This document shows, in pieces, positions 36,320 to 45,211 of a stretch of DNA of 60,018 bases. Every line of letters begins with the position of its first letter. Positions within the stretch are counted from its first letter, which is position 1. This DNA comes from Coxiellaceae bacterium. GTDB lineage: Bacteria; Pseudomonadota; Gammaproteobacteria; Coxiellales; Coxiellaceae. The translations under genes were made by a program, and so were the position numbers. Under the pieces are notes generated by a model that was not told the origin of the DNA, did not search any database, and was given only the letters and a program-made list of their open reading frames with translations. The stretch covers positions 1 through 60,018 of the forward strand of contig JARGPC010000013.1 in NCBI GenBank assembly GCA_029212885.1. The letters are read 5' to 3'.

Positions 36320-36781
36320 TTAGGCCACTTGAAAATCCCCACCCTGTCCATTATCCAGATACTGGCACTTAGCACCATTATAAGTGCTAACACGCACATC
36401 GGGATGCCCAGGACTGCTGGCACTGACATTAAACTGACACGTCGGTGAAGCAAAATGCGGTGACGCTAAACCGTTGTGTTTGGATTTAACCACAGTGACT
36501 ACATAAGACACATCAAAATCGGTGCCGGGGATGCTAAAACCAAAACCAAAATAATACGGCACTTGACTGGATAGACTAAACACAGGCTGTGTTGGTAGTT
36601 TATTATCGTCTTTGTCGGTAAAGAAACCCGCTTCATGTGGCGACGTAAAGCTTAACATGCCACTCCAATCACCATCCGTTGCTCGCACATGATGATGGGT
36701 ATGCACATCCATCGCTTGAACAGAACTAACGGCAGTTAACGCTACAGCACAAAAAACACTCGATATAAAAGACAGTTTCAT
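36320..36781 (-). CDS. Secreted protein of unknown function, 153 aa
   Basis: A signal peptide (MKLSFISSVFCAVALTAVSS, cleaved near VQA) is followed by a His-rich start (VHTHHHV) and a beta-rich mature domain with two cysteines (PTCQFNV and AKCQYL) that may pair. No known domain. The ribosome site GAGGAGAG is strong. It shares its size class and two-cysteine pattern with the secreted protein at 31452, but I see no real sequence similarity. An inverted repeat GCGCAG / CTGCGC at 36282-36311 follows the stop. Confidence 0.62.
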   Translation of the reverse strand: MKLSFISSVFCAVALTAVSSVQAMDVHTHHHVRATDGDWSGMLSFTSPHEAGFFTDKDDNKLPTQPVFSLSSQVPYYFGFGFSIPGTDFDVSYVVTVVKSKHNGLASPHFASPTCQFNVSASSPGHPDVRVSTYNGAKCQYLDNGQGGDFQVA

Positions 36782-36859
36782 TTTCTCTCCTCATTGAAAA
36801 TATAACTGCCTGCCTCTTAGCAGGAATTGTATCAATACGATTCCCTAAAAGATACTTAC

Positions 36860-37258
36860 TTATCGGTTGAATACAACTGGCGGACCAACTGGAGCAGGAT
36901 CAGCTCCACCCACATGAAAAGCTTGGAGTTGACGCCTTACCGCAAAAATATTAGGGGCAGCAGCCGGCGCTTCTGTCTCATCTCGCATTCGATCATGCTC
37001 AATAGCTTCAGCTTCCTCATACCTTGCTGCAACTACTTCTGGCGAAATCGCTTTAATGTACTCAATCGCACTTTTATAAGCCACTTCAAGCTGACTGACT
37101 CGCTCACGAAGACCAGTATTTTCACCTTTCAACCTACTAATCTCTGTTCCGTATCTTACAAGCTCAGACTTTAACGCAGCAATTTCGGCTGTTAGACTAT
37201 TTATGCGCTCATCAAGATGAACCATCAACAAATTTATTCCATCAACACTATATCTCAT
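36860..37258 (-). CDS. Coiled-coil orphan, effector candidate, 132 aa (PmrA-like promoter)
   Basis: Residues about 12-65 form a continuous heptad pattern (LDERINSLTAEIAALKSELV, then LKGENTGLRERVSQLEV), a leucine-zipper-like coiled coil. The C-terminus is Ala/Pro-rich and likely disordered. The ribosome site AGAGAGG lies 7 nt before ATG 37258. No family recognised. It probably dimerises. The element at 37288-37320 links it to the other candidate effectors. Confidence 0.66.
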   Translation of the reverse strand: MRYSVDGINLLMVHLDERINSLTAEIAALKSELVRYGTEISRLKGENTGLRERVSQLEVAYKSAIEYIKAISPEVVAARYEEAEAIEHDRMRDETEAPAAAPNIFAVRRQLQAFHVGGADPAPVGPPVVFNR

Positions 37259-37287
37259 AATAAACCTCTCTATTTCTGATGAATTTA

Positions 37288-37320
37288 ATCTTACTAGAAA
37301 TAACTTAAGGCTATATTAAA
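37288..37320 (-). promoter_or_regulatory. PmrA-like tandem element plus -10 box
   Basis: On the minus strand TTTAATATA-GC-CTTAAGTTA has TTAA cores at 37316-37319 and 37305-37308 (11-bp period). An 11-nt spacer leads to the -10-like hexamer TAAGAT at 37288-37293. Confidence 0.6.
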
Positions 37321-37358
37321 TTAAAAATAAATATATTCTTTGAGTTAATTAATACAAA

Positions 37359-38276
37359 TCAACAAGGTGTAACATTACATTGCCCAAACACCAATAACCC
37401 CCCTTCATTATCAACCAATTCGAAGGCATTATCTTTATAGAGCAATTGTATGCTTTGACCAACAAACATGGGGTTGCAGTAAGTCATATTTAATTCCGAT
37501 AGATTTAAACCTGCTTCAGTAATTAAAGCTTTCATCACCCAGTTCCAGCCACACATGCCTTGAATAAATAAATTTTTCACTCCAAAGCAATGCATTAAAA
37601 CACGCGAGGTGTGAATGGGATTAAAATCACCTGAAACCATGCCATATTGTTTACCCATATCATGCGGGATGGTAAATACTAAACGGTTCGCGTCAGTATT
37701 ATATAATTGCGAGGTTCGTTTAGAGATCTTACTGATGTTATCATAGGTTTTATTATTAAATTGCGGTGACGACAATAACTGATCAATTGCATGCTGCGGC
37801 ACTTTATTAGCAAACAAAAAATCCCTACCCTCTAATATGCATTGACCTTGTTGACTATGTGCCGTAATCCCCATCACAACAGCAATACGCTGACCAGAAG
37901 TATAAGCAAGATCTTCTAACCCAACCGTCACTCGAAACGGCTCTTCAGGCTTAATACAAACTCCTGGATGTGGAAAACGCATTTCACTGCGCAGGTGCAA
38001 CACATGACGATAGCTAATCTTAAGCTGTTTAAATACATCACAGTAGCGTAATACAATATACGGTGATGCATAAGTAAACGGTAAAACAGGTTGCACATCT
38101 TTTATATCATATAACTTGAGCCACTTTTTATACATAGCATTTGACAGCACATAATCAGCACTATAACTGATCGGTTTTGTCGGTATGTGAACACGATGCA
38201 AACGCGCAATACCAGCAAAGGTTTTGCAATAAAACGCTGGAATATGCTTTGCTAAATGATAATGATGTGTCGCCAT
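37359..38276 (-). CDS. MaoC-like (hot-dog fold) dehydratase/hydratase, 305 aa
   Basis: The C-terminal half carries YGMVSGDFNPIHTSRV followed by the FIQGMCGW segment, matching the hydratase-2 motif of MaoC-like proteins in which Asp and His of GD.NP.H are catalytic. The N-terminal half probably forms a second, non-catalytic hot-dog unit, giving the double hot-dog length. Such enzymes hydrate trans-2-enoyl-CoA or enoyl-ACP. The acyl substrate is unknown. No other lipid gene is adjacent. It is cytoplasmic and apparently monocistronic. Confidence 0.78.
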   Translation of the reverse strand: MATHHYHLAKHIPAFYCKTFAGIARLHRVHIPTKPISYSADYVLSNAMYKKWLKLYDIKDVQPVLPFTYASPYIVLRYCDVFKQLKISYRHVLHLRSEMRFPHPGVCIKPEEPFRVTVGLEDLAYTSGQRIAVVMGITAHSQQGQCILEGRDFLFANKVPQHAIDQLLSSPQFNNKTYDNISKISKRTSQLYNTDANRLVFTIPHDMGKQYGMVSGDFNPIHTSRVLMHCFGVKNLFIQGMCGWNWVMKALITEAGLNLSELNMTYCNPMFVGQSIQLLYKDNAFELVDNEGGLLVFGQCNVTPC

Positions 38277-38346
38277 AATAAATCCTTATTTCCTGACGAC
38301 AACATGGTGGCCGATTTAAATCCAACAATCAAGCTTATTATCAGCC

Positions 38347-39000
38347 TTAACGTGGGCCGCCAGATTTTTTCGAATCTTCAATGCCATCCGCATTTAAAAA
38401 ACCATCAGCGTCAAGCCCTGCTGTATATTCTGCTAATGCTCGTTCAGCTTCTACGTCAGAAACCGGCACTATGGGTTTAATACCAAATCGTGTAAGCGAT
38501 AAAGTAATTGCCATAGGATCTCTTGCTAAAAATCCTGAAAGCGATACTCTCTTTTTAGGAGAAGGGGTCTCAGGTGACATATCGGGTATATCAGCAAATA
38601 AAGTAATACGTGGTGTGCTCATACCCAAGTCAATTGTATCTTCATTTTCCTTTAACACATTAAGCAAACGACGCAAACCGTCATTTTCATCACTTACAAG
38701 CTTTAAGGCTTTTTGTATTTGAAAAAACTCATCACTTGAAGCAGAACCACTCCGCGAATCTTCTGTCTTTTGCCTTTTATTACCAATACCACCCATATCA
38801 CTTTGCAACAGTTTCGCAACAGCCTCTGAAGAATCACTTGGGGTTTTAGATAACATTGATCGAAGTTCTGTATTCGATTTCATAGCTTCATATTGCACCC
38901 GATACGCCTCAAGCTCTTTTCGCAAATACGTATTCTCATTCTGTGTTAGCTCAATCTCTTCAAGCATATCGCTAGCACCTGCCATTCTTTTTCTACTCAT
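38347..39000 (-). CDS. Coiled-coil orphan with nuclear-localisation-like motifs, 217 aa
   Basis: It begins MSRKRMAGASD, then a coiled coil at about residues 14-45 (NENTYLRKELEAYRVQYEAM). Basic clusters GNKRQKTED (Lys75-Lys78) and SPKKRVS (about 147-152) look like monopartite nuclear-localisation signals; the second sits beside Ser/Thr-Pro sites (SPETPSPKK). No bacterial family recognised. It starts 19 bp after the gene at 39020 and probably forms an operon with it. Its N-terminus resembles that of the 40117 protein. A role inside the host nucleus is speculation from these motifs. Confidence 0.65.
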   Translation of the reverse strand: MSRKRMAGASDMLEEIELTQNENTYLRKELEAYRVQYEAMKSNTELRSMLSKTPSDSSEAVAKLLQSDMGGIGNKRQKTEDSRSGSASSDEFFQIQKALKLVSDENDGLRRLLNVLKENEDTIDLGMSTPRITLFADIPDMSPETPSPKKRVSLSGFLARDPMAITLSLTRFGIKPIVPVSDVEAERALAEYTAGLDADGFLNADGIEDSKKSGGPR

Positions 39001-39019
39001 ACCATACCTCTTATTTTAA

Positions 39020-40012
39020 TTACATTTCATTTAAACCAAACACATCGAAAAGATCATCGTCACTTACAGTCCGTTGCTGAAGCTCAGGCACAGGCCTAGC
39101 AATAAAAAAGCGCGGGCTTGCTTGTGGTGACATTGCAAATGATGAAGCGCGCATCAGGTCATCCAATCCGTCACCATCCGAAGATACCTGACCTAAGCGA
39201 TCATCAATACCAGCTAAGAATGCGCGCTGCTCAACTTCTTCTTCACTCAGCCCCTTGATAGCATTCGCAGCATCCATAACAGCATCACCAAAATCACTAT
39301 CATCAGGGAAATCATTAAAAACTTGCGCGTTACGAACAGAGTCAGCTTTTTCAACAGATCCTACTTCACGCACAACTCTTCGCTTTTTAGTTGGAGGAGA
39401 CGCGCAAGCGCTTGGTGGAGTAGCACAAGCGATAGGCGCTACAGGTGCAGCGCTTGCACCTTCATCAACATCGAAAGCTGCGCTTGCCGCTTCAATTAGT
39501 TTGACTTGATCAGGCGAACATGTAACGCTATGTTCTGTCACTTTTGGTCGTCGAGATACCTGGCTATTTAATTGTTGTAGAAGCCTCCCCAACAACACCT
39601 CTTCATTTTTATATATCTTCTTTATTTTACCAGATGCCTCAATCAATAAATTATATCTTCTGCGAGAAACTCGATGACTTAGATTATTTTTTATTTTTTT
39701 TATTTTCGCTTTATATGCATCAGAAGTTATACTTCCTGTAGTTAATTGATCTTCAAGCTCTTTATACAACCCGCTGAGTTGATTATTTTCTTCGGATATA
39801 TAATCCCCGACCTCTTTCTCTACCGCACGTATAGCGTTGTCATATACCTCATTAAGCCCATGCGTATAGTGTCGTGGTATGCCTAACTTTATATAAGCGC
39901 TATTGATTCCTCTTTGTAACACTTCTACCTTTTTTAATATTCTTTCAATTTCTTTAGATAAACGTTGATATTGTTTTCTATGGATAGCATCTGAATTTGA
40001 CATTCCTCTCAT
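39020..40012 (-). CDS. Helical orphan with nuclear-localisation-like motif, 330 aa
   Basis: It starts at ATG 40012 after AAAAGGTGA; a second ATG three codons later is possible. The N-terminal half is strongly helical and basic (coiled-coil segments up to about residue 150). After a low-complexity Ala/Pro/Ser linker comes PTKKRRVV at residues 207-214, close to the SV40-type nuclear-localisation signal. The C-terminal part is acidic, with SP sites and a DDDLFDVFGL ending. No family recognised. A TATAAA lies upstream, but no tandem TTAA element. Confidence 0.66.
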   Translation of the reverse strand: MRGMSNSDAIHRKQYQRLSKEIERILKKVEVLQRGINSAYIKLGIPRHYTHGLNEVYDNAIRAVEKEVGDYISEENNQLSGLYKELEDQLTTGSITSDAYKAKIKKIKNNLSHRVSRRRYNLLIEASGKIKKIYKNEEVLLGRLLQQLNSQVSRRPKVTEHSVTCSPDQVKLIEAASAAFDVDEGASAAPVAPIACATPPSACASPPTKKRRVVREVGSVEKADSVRNAQVFNDFPDDSDFGDAVMDAANAIKGLSEEEVEQRAFLAGIDDRLGQVSSDGDGLDDLMRASSFAMSPQASPRFFIARPVPELQQRTVSDDDLFDVFGLNEM

Positions 40013-40078
40013 AAATCACCTTTTATACTAGCTAAAATACTTAAAATTATTTCATTTACAGTTTCAGTGTAATCGTAT

Positions 40079-40107
40079 AAAAAAACTCCAGCCACACAAT
40101 ACCCGGG
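40079..40107 (-). terminator. Rho-independent terminator candidate
   Basis: On the minus strand CCGGG and GCTGG pair imperfectly around a 10-nt loop and are followed by a run of seven T. It lies between the stop of the 40117 gene and the start of the 39020 gene. The CCCGGGTATTG block is shared with the terminator at 41305-41331. Confidence 0.45.
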
Positions 40108-40116
40108 ATTAAGCAG

Positions 40117-41235
40117 CTACCCATGCCAAACCCCACCATTGCTACTATCAAACACATCATCAACATCAGTCATTGCATCAGAAATCGATGGATCCACAGC
40201 ATCAGCAGCTTCAACTACCGCCGCGCGAGGCTGTGAAAAAAAGCTCGAGCTTCCTAGTGAGCCAACTTCTAAAGAAGGCGAAACTGGCGGCGCACCAACA
40301 CCAGCATCACTACCAACATTCAAATCATCTAACGACACAGGGTCAATACGCTCAGCCACTCCTGCCGCTAAGGCATCGAACGCATCCTTCTCCTCGTCCA
40401 CATCGCTCATCGCATCAAGCGCATTTTCAAGCGCCTTCGATAACACCTCACTAACCGTAATAGTCACTTGCCCCAAGCTCCCGTAAAGCACTGCAAATTG
40501 AATAGGATCATATTCAGGGTCAAATATCAGCTCAATTTCGTCAACGTCCAAATCTTCAAGAACCCTAACCAACACACTTTCGGCTTGCAGATACACCGGT
40601 TCTGCTAATACCCTCAAGGCGTGCCTTAACTGCTCAACACTCACTTTCTCTGAGAATAGCTCATCCCGAACTTCATCCAACAAAGGAGCATCAAACAATG
40701 AAGGTGCTGCAGAACTCTCCACTACTGCAGCTGCAGCCGACCTCATACTTATTTTCTCTATCTCTTCATCGATCCGGTCTAATTCACTTTTCAGGAAGGC
40801 GTTTAGACTCTCAGTTACTTGCTTTTTAATTTTCACATTTAATTTAGCTATTCTTCTTGTAATGCGCATAGCGCTTGCGCTATCTAATTCTAGGTGAAAT
40901 TCGACCCTTTGATCACATAAGCCTTTCCGCTGTGCCTTATAGATACCCTCAACAGCCTTTTTATTTCTGGCGCGTATTTTTTCTATAGGATAAAACGCAC
41001 CCTGATCTGCTTTACTTACTGAACGCTGAACATACAGCTTTTTCAGGGCTTCATATTTTGAACAATATTCGCTAGCTAGGACTTCATTCTCTTGCTCAAC
41101 TGCATGCAAGCGAGCAAGTCTACGAAAATACGGTGTCATTGCTCGCTTTGCAGGCTGACTGATCACTTCGGGTTCATAATCACTATCACTATCACAACCC
41201 TCTGCCAAGTCAGCACTTTTTCTTTTTCTTGACAT
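40117..41235 (-). CDS. Coiled-coil orphan with nuclear-localisation-like motif, 372 aa
   Basis: It begins MSRKRKSADLAEG, with the basic cluster RKRK at residues 3-6, then an acidic stretch and AKRAM, and a coiled coil (VEQENEVLASEYCSKYEALK) resembling the start of the 38347 protein. Residues 80-170 are basic and helical; the rest is acidic and rich in Val, Asp and Ser. There is no signal peptide and no recognised family. The ribosome site AAGAGG precedes the ATG. It has its own terminator. Candidate host-directed protein by composition only; no tandem TTAA element. Confidence 0.66.
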   Translation of the reverse strand: MSRKRKSADLAEGCDSDSDYEPEVISQPAKRAMTPYFRRLARLHAVEQENEVLASEYCSKYEALKKLYVQRSVSKADQGAFYPIEKIRARNKKAVEGIYKAQRKGLCDQRVEFHLELDSASAMRITRRIAKLNVKIKKQVTESLNAFLKSELDRIDEEIEKISMRSAAAAVVESSAAPSLFDAPLLDEVRDELFSEKVSVEQLRHALRVLAEPVYLQAESVLVRVLEDLDVDEIELIFDPEYDPIQFAVLYGSLGQVTITVSEVLSKALENALDAMSDVDEEKDAFDALAAGVAERIDPVSLDDLNVGSDAGVGAPPVSPSLEVGSLGSSSFFSQPRAAVVEAADAVDPSISDAMTDVDDVFDSSNGGVWHG

Positions 41236-41304
41236 TATTAACCTCTTAATTCAACTACAATACCGGCTGTATTCAAACGTATAATTCTGCAGTGATCGTA
41301 TATA

Positions 41305-41331
41305 TAAAAAACCAGGCAATCAATACCCGGG
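41305..41331 (-). terminator. Rho-independent terminator of the SDR/trhO-rsmF group
   Basis: On the minus strand CCGGG and CCTGG form a 5-bp stem (one G-U pair) around a 9-nt loop, followed directly by TTTTTT. It lies 22 bp after the stop of the methyltransferase gene at 41353. Confidence 0.6.
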
Positions 41332-41352
41332 ATAGTTTTGAAGGGGGTATAA

Positions 41353-42774
41353 CTAAATCAATGTCGCACGATACAAGCTACGCATAACGTGTTGATGCTG
41401 ATCATTAGGTGAAAAATATAAACCTAAGCCAAGTGCTGTATTTTGATAAATAACAACCACATAGCCGGTAGTGAAATCAGCGCTCACCTGGCTCTCACCA
41501 AGTTCGATATCTTCTTTAGCTAAATAAGCATCACGCTGTTTAATGTCGACATGCACCACATGACGCGCAGCCAAATGACCAATCAACATCGCGGCGGCGG
41601 TAGAAAGCTTGGGAAACTGAATGCTGGTTTTTAAACAAAACAAGCCAGTTGCATCGATGTTCATGCGTGCCGGCGGCTGGTTATCACGATTAATGCAATA
41701 TAAACCCTTATTACTCAAGCGCGCAAAGCGGAATTGCTCGGTGATATTTTCAGGCAATCCAAATCGTTCAATCACATCGTTATGATAATCATGCAAAGCA
41801 TCATCGGGTAATGGCGCTAATTCAAACGGACGTCGATTTGTGGTATGCAACTTTTCCAACACCACAATAAAAAACCCACCGGTATTATTTTGATGTGGCC
41901 ATAAGCGTATCGCTTGCTTTAATTGCGGATCAAAAACCTGACCTTGCCATTGGGTTAAACCATTAGCAGTATTCAAATGCTCAATAGTAACTGGCACTAC
42001 GCGCAATGCATCACCCATCGCTGTTAATACTGCACTCACCACCGCTTCGTTTTCAATTGGTGAGAAAGTACAAGTCGAATAAACAATGCGACCACCCGGT
42101 TTACATAACTTCACCGCCTTCATTAAAATATCTTTTTGACGTTTTGACATGGCAACAGCTGACTGTTCAGATGTGTGTAGCGATGCCTTATTATCATTCT
42201 TTCTAAACGTACCCTCACAACTGCAAGGCACATCCGCTAATACACGATCAAAAAACTCACCGACATTTGGCAAGCTCGACGCATCATTAATCGTTGTGCT
42301 GACATTAATTAAACCTAAACGCTTAGTGATCTGACCAAATGCCCGCATACGACCATAATTAATATCGTTAGCAATCACCGTGCCTTGGTTCTGCATTTGA
42401 ATCGCAATTTGTGCCGTCTTATTACCCGGCGCTGCACAACAATCCAACACACGTTCGCCCGCTTTAGCGGCTAATAAATCACCCGCCAACATCGACACTT
42501 CTTCTTGAATCTGGAATAAGCCTGCCGCATAAGCCCAGCTTTTCGCAATCGATTTTTCGCCAAAATATCTAAATGCATTAGCATGCCACGCAATCGGCTC
42601 TAAGCCATATCCGTCTTGTTGCATTAACGCAACAAAGTCCTCAGCATTGGTTTTGATTGGATTTAACCACAACGTTGTCGGCAATGGCTGCGACAATACC
42701 TCACTGGCCTGATCAAGATCAGGAATGATATCAGCATAGTATTGGTAAATTTCAGGTAAAGTATCAGTGCTCAT
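41353..42774 (-). CDS. rsmF: rRNA cytosine-C5 methyltransferase, RsmF-like (NOL1/NOP2/Sun family)
   Basis: A 473-aa SAM-dependent RNA methyltransferase. SAM motif VLDCCAAPGNKTAQIA, the two catalytic cysteines in ADVPCSCEG and YSTCTFSPIENE, and a C-terminal PUA-like extension agree with RsmF (YebU), which makes m5C1407 in 16S rRNA. Other NSUN-type RNA methyltransferases are possible. The start is placed at ATG 42774 (MSTDTLPEIY), which overlaps the upstream glutathione-transferase-like gene by 11 bp; a start further up is in the middle of that gene. Confidence 0.85.
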   Translation of the reverse strand: MSTDTLPEIYQYYADIIPDLDQASEVLSQPLPTTLWLNPIKTNAEDFVALMQQDGYGLEPIAWHANAFRYFGEKSIAKSWAYAAGLFQIQEEVSMLAGDLLAAKAGERVLDCCAAPGNKTAQIAIQMQNQGTVIANDINYGRMRAFGQITKRLGLINVSTTINDASSLPNVGEFFDRVLADVPCSCEGTFRKNDNKASLHTSEQSAVAMSKRQKDILMKAVKLCKPGGRIVYSTCTFSPIENEAVVSAVLTAMGDALRVVPVTIEHLNTANGLTQWQGQVFDPQLKQAIRLWPHQNNTGGFFIVVLEKLHTTNRRPFELAPLPDDALHDYHNDVIERFGLPENITEQFRFARLSNKGLYCINRDNQPPARMNIDATGLFCLKTSIQFPKLSTAAAMLIGHLAARHVVHVDIKQRDAYLAKEDIELGESQVSADFTTGYVVVIYQNTALGLGLYFSPNDQHQHVMRSLYRATLI

Positions 42775-43420
42775 TAGTTTGAAACAGCTCCACTGGGGCC
42801 TGCCCTGGCTGCCAAACATCGACCTTCTCCATTGCTTTTAAATAGCAATCAGATCGCAAGATAAAATCTAACCACGCTTGCACACGCGGATAATGCAAAC
42901 CATCAAACCAATCGGCATCGACTAATCGACACTGACGGAAGAATGGAAAAATAAATACATCGTTTAAGGTTATATGATCCGCGACTACAAAAGCGTGATG
43001 CTCCAAGTGATGCTCAAGATCAGCAATGTAACGTTCAACGTTATCTTTCTGACGATCGATATTAATGTTCTCATCCAAATAACGCTCAGGGTATTTGTAA
43101 TGCATTACCGCACGTGAAAAGTCACTCGCAAAAGTACTGGCGATATCATCGTATATCGCTTCACCCCACAAATCAGGATCATTTTGCTGTATCGCCCACC
43201 GCATGATTTCACGACTCTCTTCCAAGACCGTTCCATCTGCAAGAACCAAAACAGGTACGGTGCCTTTGGGTGAAGCCTCTAGCATCTCTGCAGGCTTTTC
43301 TTTAAGCCACACCTCACGCAACTCACACTGCACACCGGCATAAATCAACGCCATGCGTGTCCGAATGGTATAAGGGCAACGACGAAAACTATAAAGTATC
43401 GGCAATGTTGCTGTCGACAT
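42764..43420 (-). CDS. Glutathione S-transferase-like / glutaredoxin-fold protein, 218 aa
   Basis: It starts at ATG 43420 (MSTATLPILYSFRRCPYTIR) with a perfect GGAGGA ribosome site 7 nt upstream. The N-terminal thioredoxin-like domain carries RRCPY, the glutaredoxin-type active cysteine, and GTVPVLVLADG with EESREI, the glutathione-binding pattern. An all-helical C-terminal GST domain follows. Substrate unknown. It is coupled to the rsmF gene and overlaps the end of trhO by 32 bp, so these three genes are one operon. Confidence 0.82.
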   Translation of the reverse strand: MSTATLPILYSFRRCPYTIRTRMALIYAGVQCELREVWLKEKPAEMLEASPKGTVPVLVLADGTVLEESREIMRWAIQQNDPDLWGEAIYDDIASTFASDFSRAVMHYKYPERYLDENINIDRQKDNVERYIADLEHHLEHHAFVVADHITLNDVFIFPFFRQCRLVDADWFDGLHYPRVQAWLDFILRSDCYLKAMEKVDVWQPGQAPVELFQTNEH

Positions 43421-44240
43421 TGGGTAATCCTCCACGCTGATGACAATAAGGACACTCACCACCACAAGTATCCAGCTGCTCCATAGTCAATGGCTCTCGG
43501 CAACTGTAGCATTGCACGTTATCAGTTTCTTCTAATTTCGCATTCAATGCCACTCGCTTATCAAATACAAAACAATCACCGTCATAATGATCACCACCGC
43601 ATTTTTCAAAGTAATTAATAATACCGCCATTTAGTTGATACACTTCTTCAAAACCAGCACGCTGCATTAAATCCGCTGCTTTTTCACAGCGCACTCCGCC
43701 AGTACAAAAAGTAACAATCGGTTTTTTCTTAAAGGCTTCAGGCAAATTCTTAATCGCTTCAGGGAATTTACGGAAATGATCAATATCCAAATCAACTGCA
43801 TCTTCAAATGTACCCAAACGAATCTCATAATCATTACGGGTATCCAGCACCAACATATCCTTGCCGTCATCATACCATTGCTTAAATTGCTCTGGCTCTA
43901 AATGCGGTGCCGTTTGCTTTTCTGGCTGGATCTCATCACAACCCATCGAAATAATTTCTTTCTTTAAACGCACCAACATGCGATTAAACGGCTGATGATC
44001 ACTGTAACTGTCGCGAAACCATAGGTCTTCAAATTCTGCAAAACTGGTCACAAAAGCTTTCATTGTATCCATGTTGTCAGGCGTACCCGACAAAAACATA
44101 TTGACGCCTTCATTACTCAAAAGAATCGTGCCCTTTAAAAAAAGCTCATCCGCTTTTTGCTTAAACTTAAAACGTAAGTCTATCGTATACTCAGGACTCA
44201 AAGTCACAAACTTATAAGCCGATATATTTACAAACCTCAT
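43389..44240 (-). CDS. trhO: tRNA uridine(34) hydroxylase TrhO (rhodanese family, YceA)
   Basis: A 283-aa protein that hydroxylates U34 of certain tRNAs in an O2-dependent reaction, an early step of 5-carboxymethoxyuridine/5-methoxyuridine formation. It has the N-terminal family domain (LSNEGVNMFLSGT), a rhodanese domain with the active cysteine in VTFCTGGVRCEK, and a C-terminal cysteine-rich end (CYSCREPL, CGGECPYCHQR). Length is somewhat shorter than E. coli YceA. First gene of the trhO-GST-rsmF unit. Confidence 0.9.
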   Translation of the reverse strand: MRFVNISAYKFVTLSPEYTIDLRFKFKQKADELFLKGTILLSNEGVNMFLSGTPDNMDTMKAFVTSFAEFEDLWFRDSYSDHQPFNRMLVRLKKEIISMGCDEIQPEKQTAPHLEPEQFKQWYDDGKDMLVLDTRNDYEIRLGTFEDAVDLDIDHFRKFPEAIKNLPEAFKKKPIVTFCTGGVRCEKAADLMQRAGFEEVYQLNGGIINYFEKCGGDHYDGDCFVFDKRVALNAKLEETDNVQCYSCREPLTMEQLDTCGGECPYCHQRGGLPNVDSNIADTL

Positions 44241-44314
44241 TTCTTTTACCTCTTCATCATCATTATTCTTTTAAACATACCAGTTGGTAACTAGACTAAC
44301 ACTCTTCGTGCTCT

Positions 44315-45091
44315 TCAACTCTCTTTACGATTAAACATCGTCGCTGACGACTGATCGACAGGGAAAACACCCATCGTTGTTATATTCACATGCTCTGGCT
44401 GACTCGCACAAAACACCACCGTCTCAGCAATATCTTCAGCACTCAAAGGCGTGATATTTTGATACACCTTATCAGCGCGATCACTATCACCTTTAAAGCG
44501 CACACTCGAGAAATCCGTTTGCACCATCCCCGGCGCCACTTCACTGACGCGAATCGGTGTGCCGTGCAAATCCATTTTCATGCCTTCGGTAATACCACGC
44601 ACAGCAAATTTTGTTGCGCAATAAACCGTGCCATTTGGATAAGCCTGATAACCCGCAATCGAACCCAAATTAATCACATGACCTTTTTCGCGTTGAATCA
44701 TCCCAGGCAATACAGCACGTGACACATACAACAAGCCTTTAATATTGGTATCGATCATATCGTCCCAGTCTTGGGTTTCACCCACCTGGATCGGTTCCAT
44801 ACCACGCGCTAGACCCGCATTATTAATCAAGATATCAATATCACACCACGGCGATGATAACTGATTAATTACGCTTTCAACTTGATCCGCATCAGTTACA
44901 TTCAACTGAATCGCATGCGCTTGAATACCATATTGTTCCACTAATCGTTCAGCTAATGAGCGTACACGCTCCAACCGGCGCGCCGCCAACACTAGATGCG
45001 CACCTGCTTTAGCAAACGCCTCAGCACAAGCCGCGCCAATTCCTGCCGAAGCACCTGTTATCAAAACCATTTTATTAGCCAATAATGACAT
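44315..45091 (-). CDS. Short-chain dehydrogenase/reductase, YdfG-like
   Basis: A 258-aa NAD(P)-dependent oxidoreductase. It has the Rossmann motif TGASAGIGAACAEAF with the following Arg pair (AARRLER) that favours NADP, NNAGLA, and the YCATK active site (Tyr and Lys). It resembles YdfG-type 3-hydroxy acid / L-allo-threonine dehydrogenases. The exact substrate cannot be assigned. It lies 74 bp upstream of trhO on the same strand and may be co-transcribed. Confidence 0.85.
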   Translation of the reverse strand: MSLLANKMVLITGASAGIGAACAEAFAKAGAHLVLAARRLERVRSLAERLVEQYGIQAHAIQLNVTDADQVESVINQLSSPWCDIDILINNAGLARGMEPIQVGETQDWDDMIDTNIKGLLYVSRAVLPGMIQREKGHVINLGSIAGYQAYPNGTVYCATKFAVRGITEGMKMDLHGTPIRVSEVAPGMVQTDFSSVRFKGDSDRADKVYQNITPLSAEDIAETVVFCASQPEHVNITTMGVFPVDQSSATMFNRKES

Positions 45092-45211
45092 CCTGCCGCC
45101 CCTAATCTGTGGTCATAAAAGCCGCTATTCTACCACGCAACCGCCAAAGGCGGTCAAGTCATGAAATGACATTCTAACTTTATGATTTATTTAAGATAAC
45201 ACCGAGCACTG

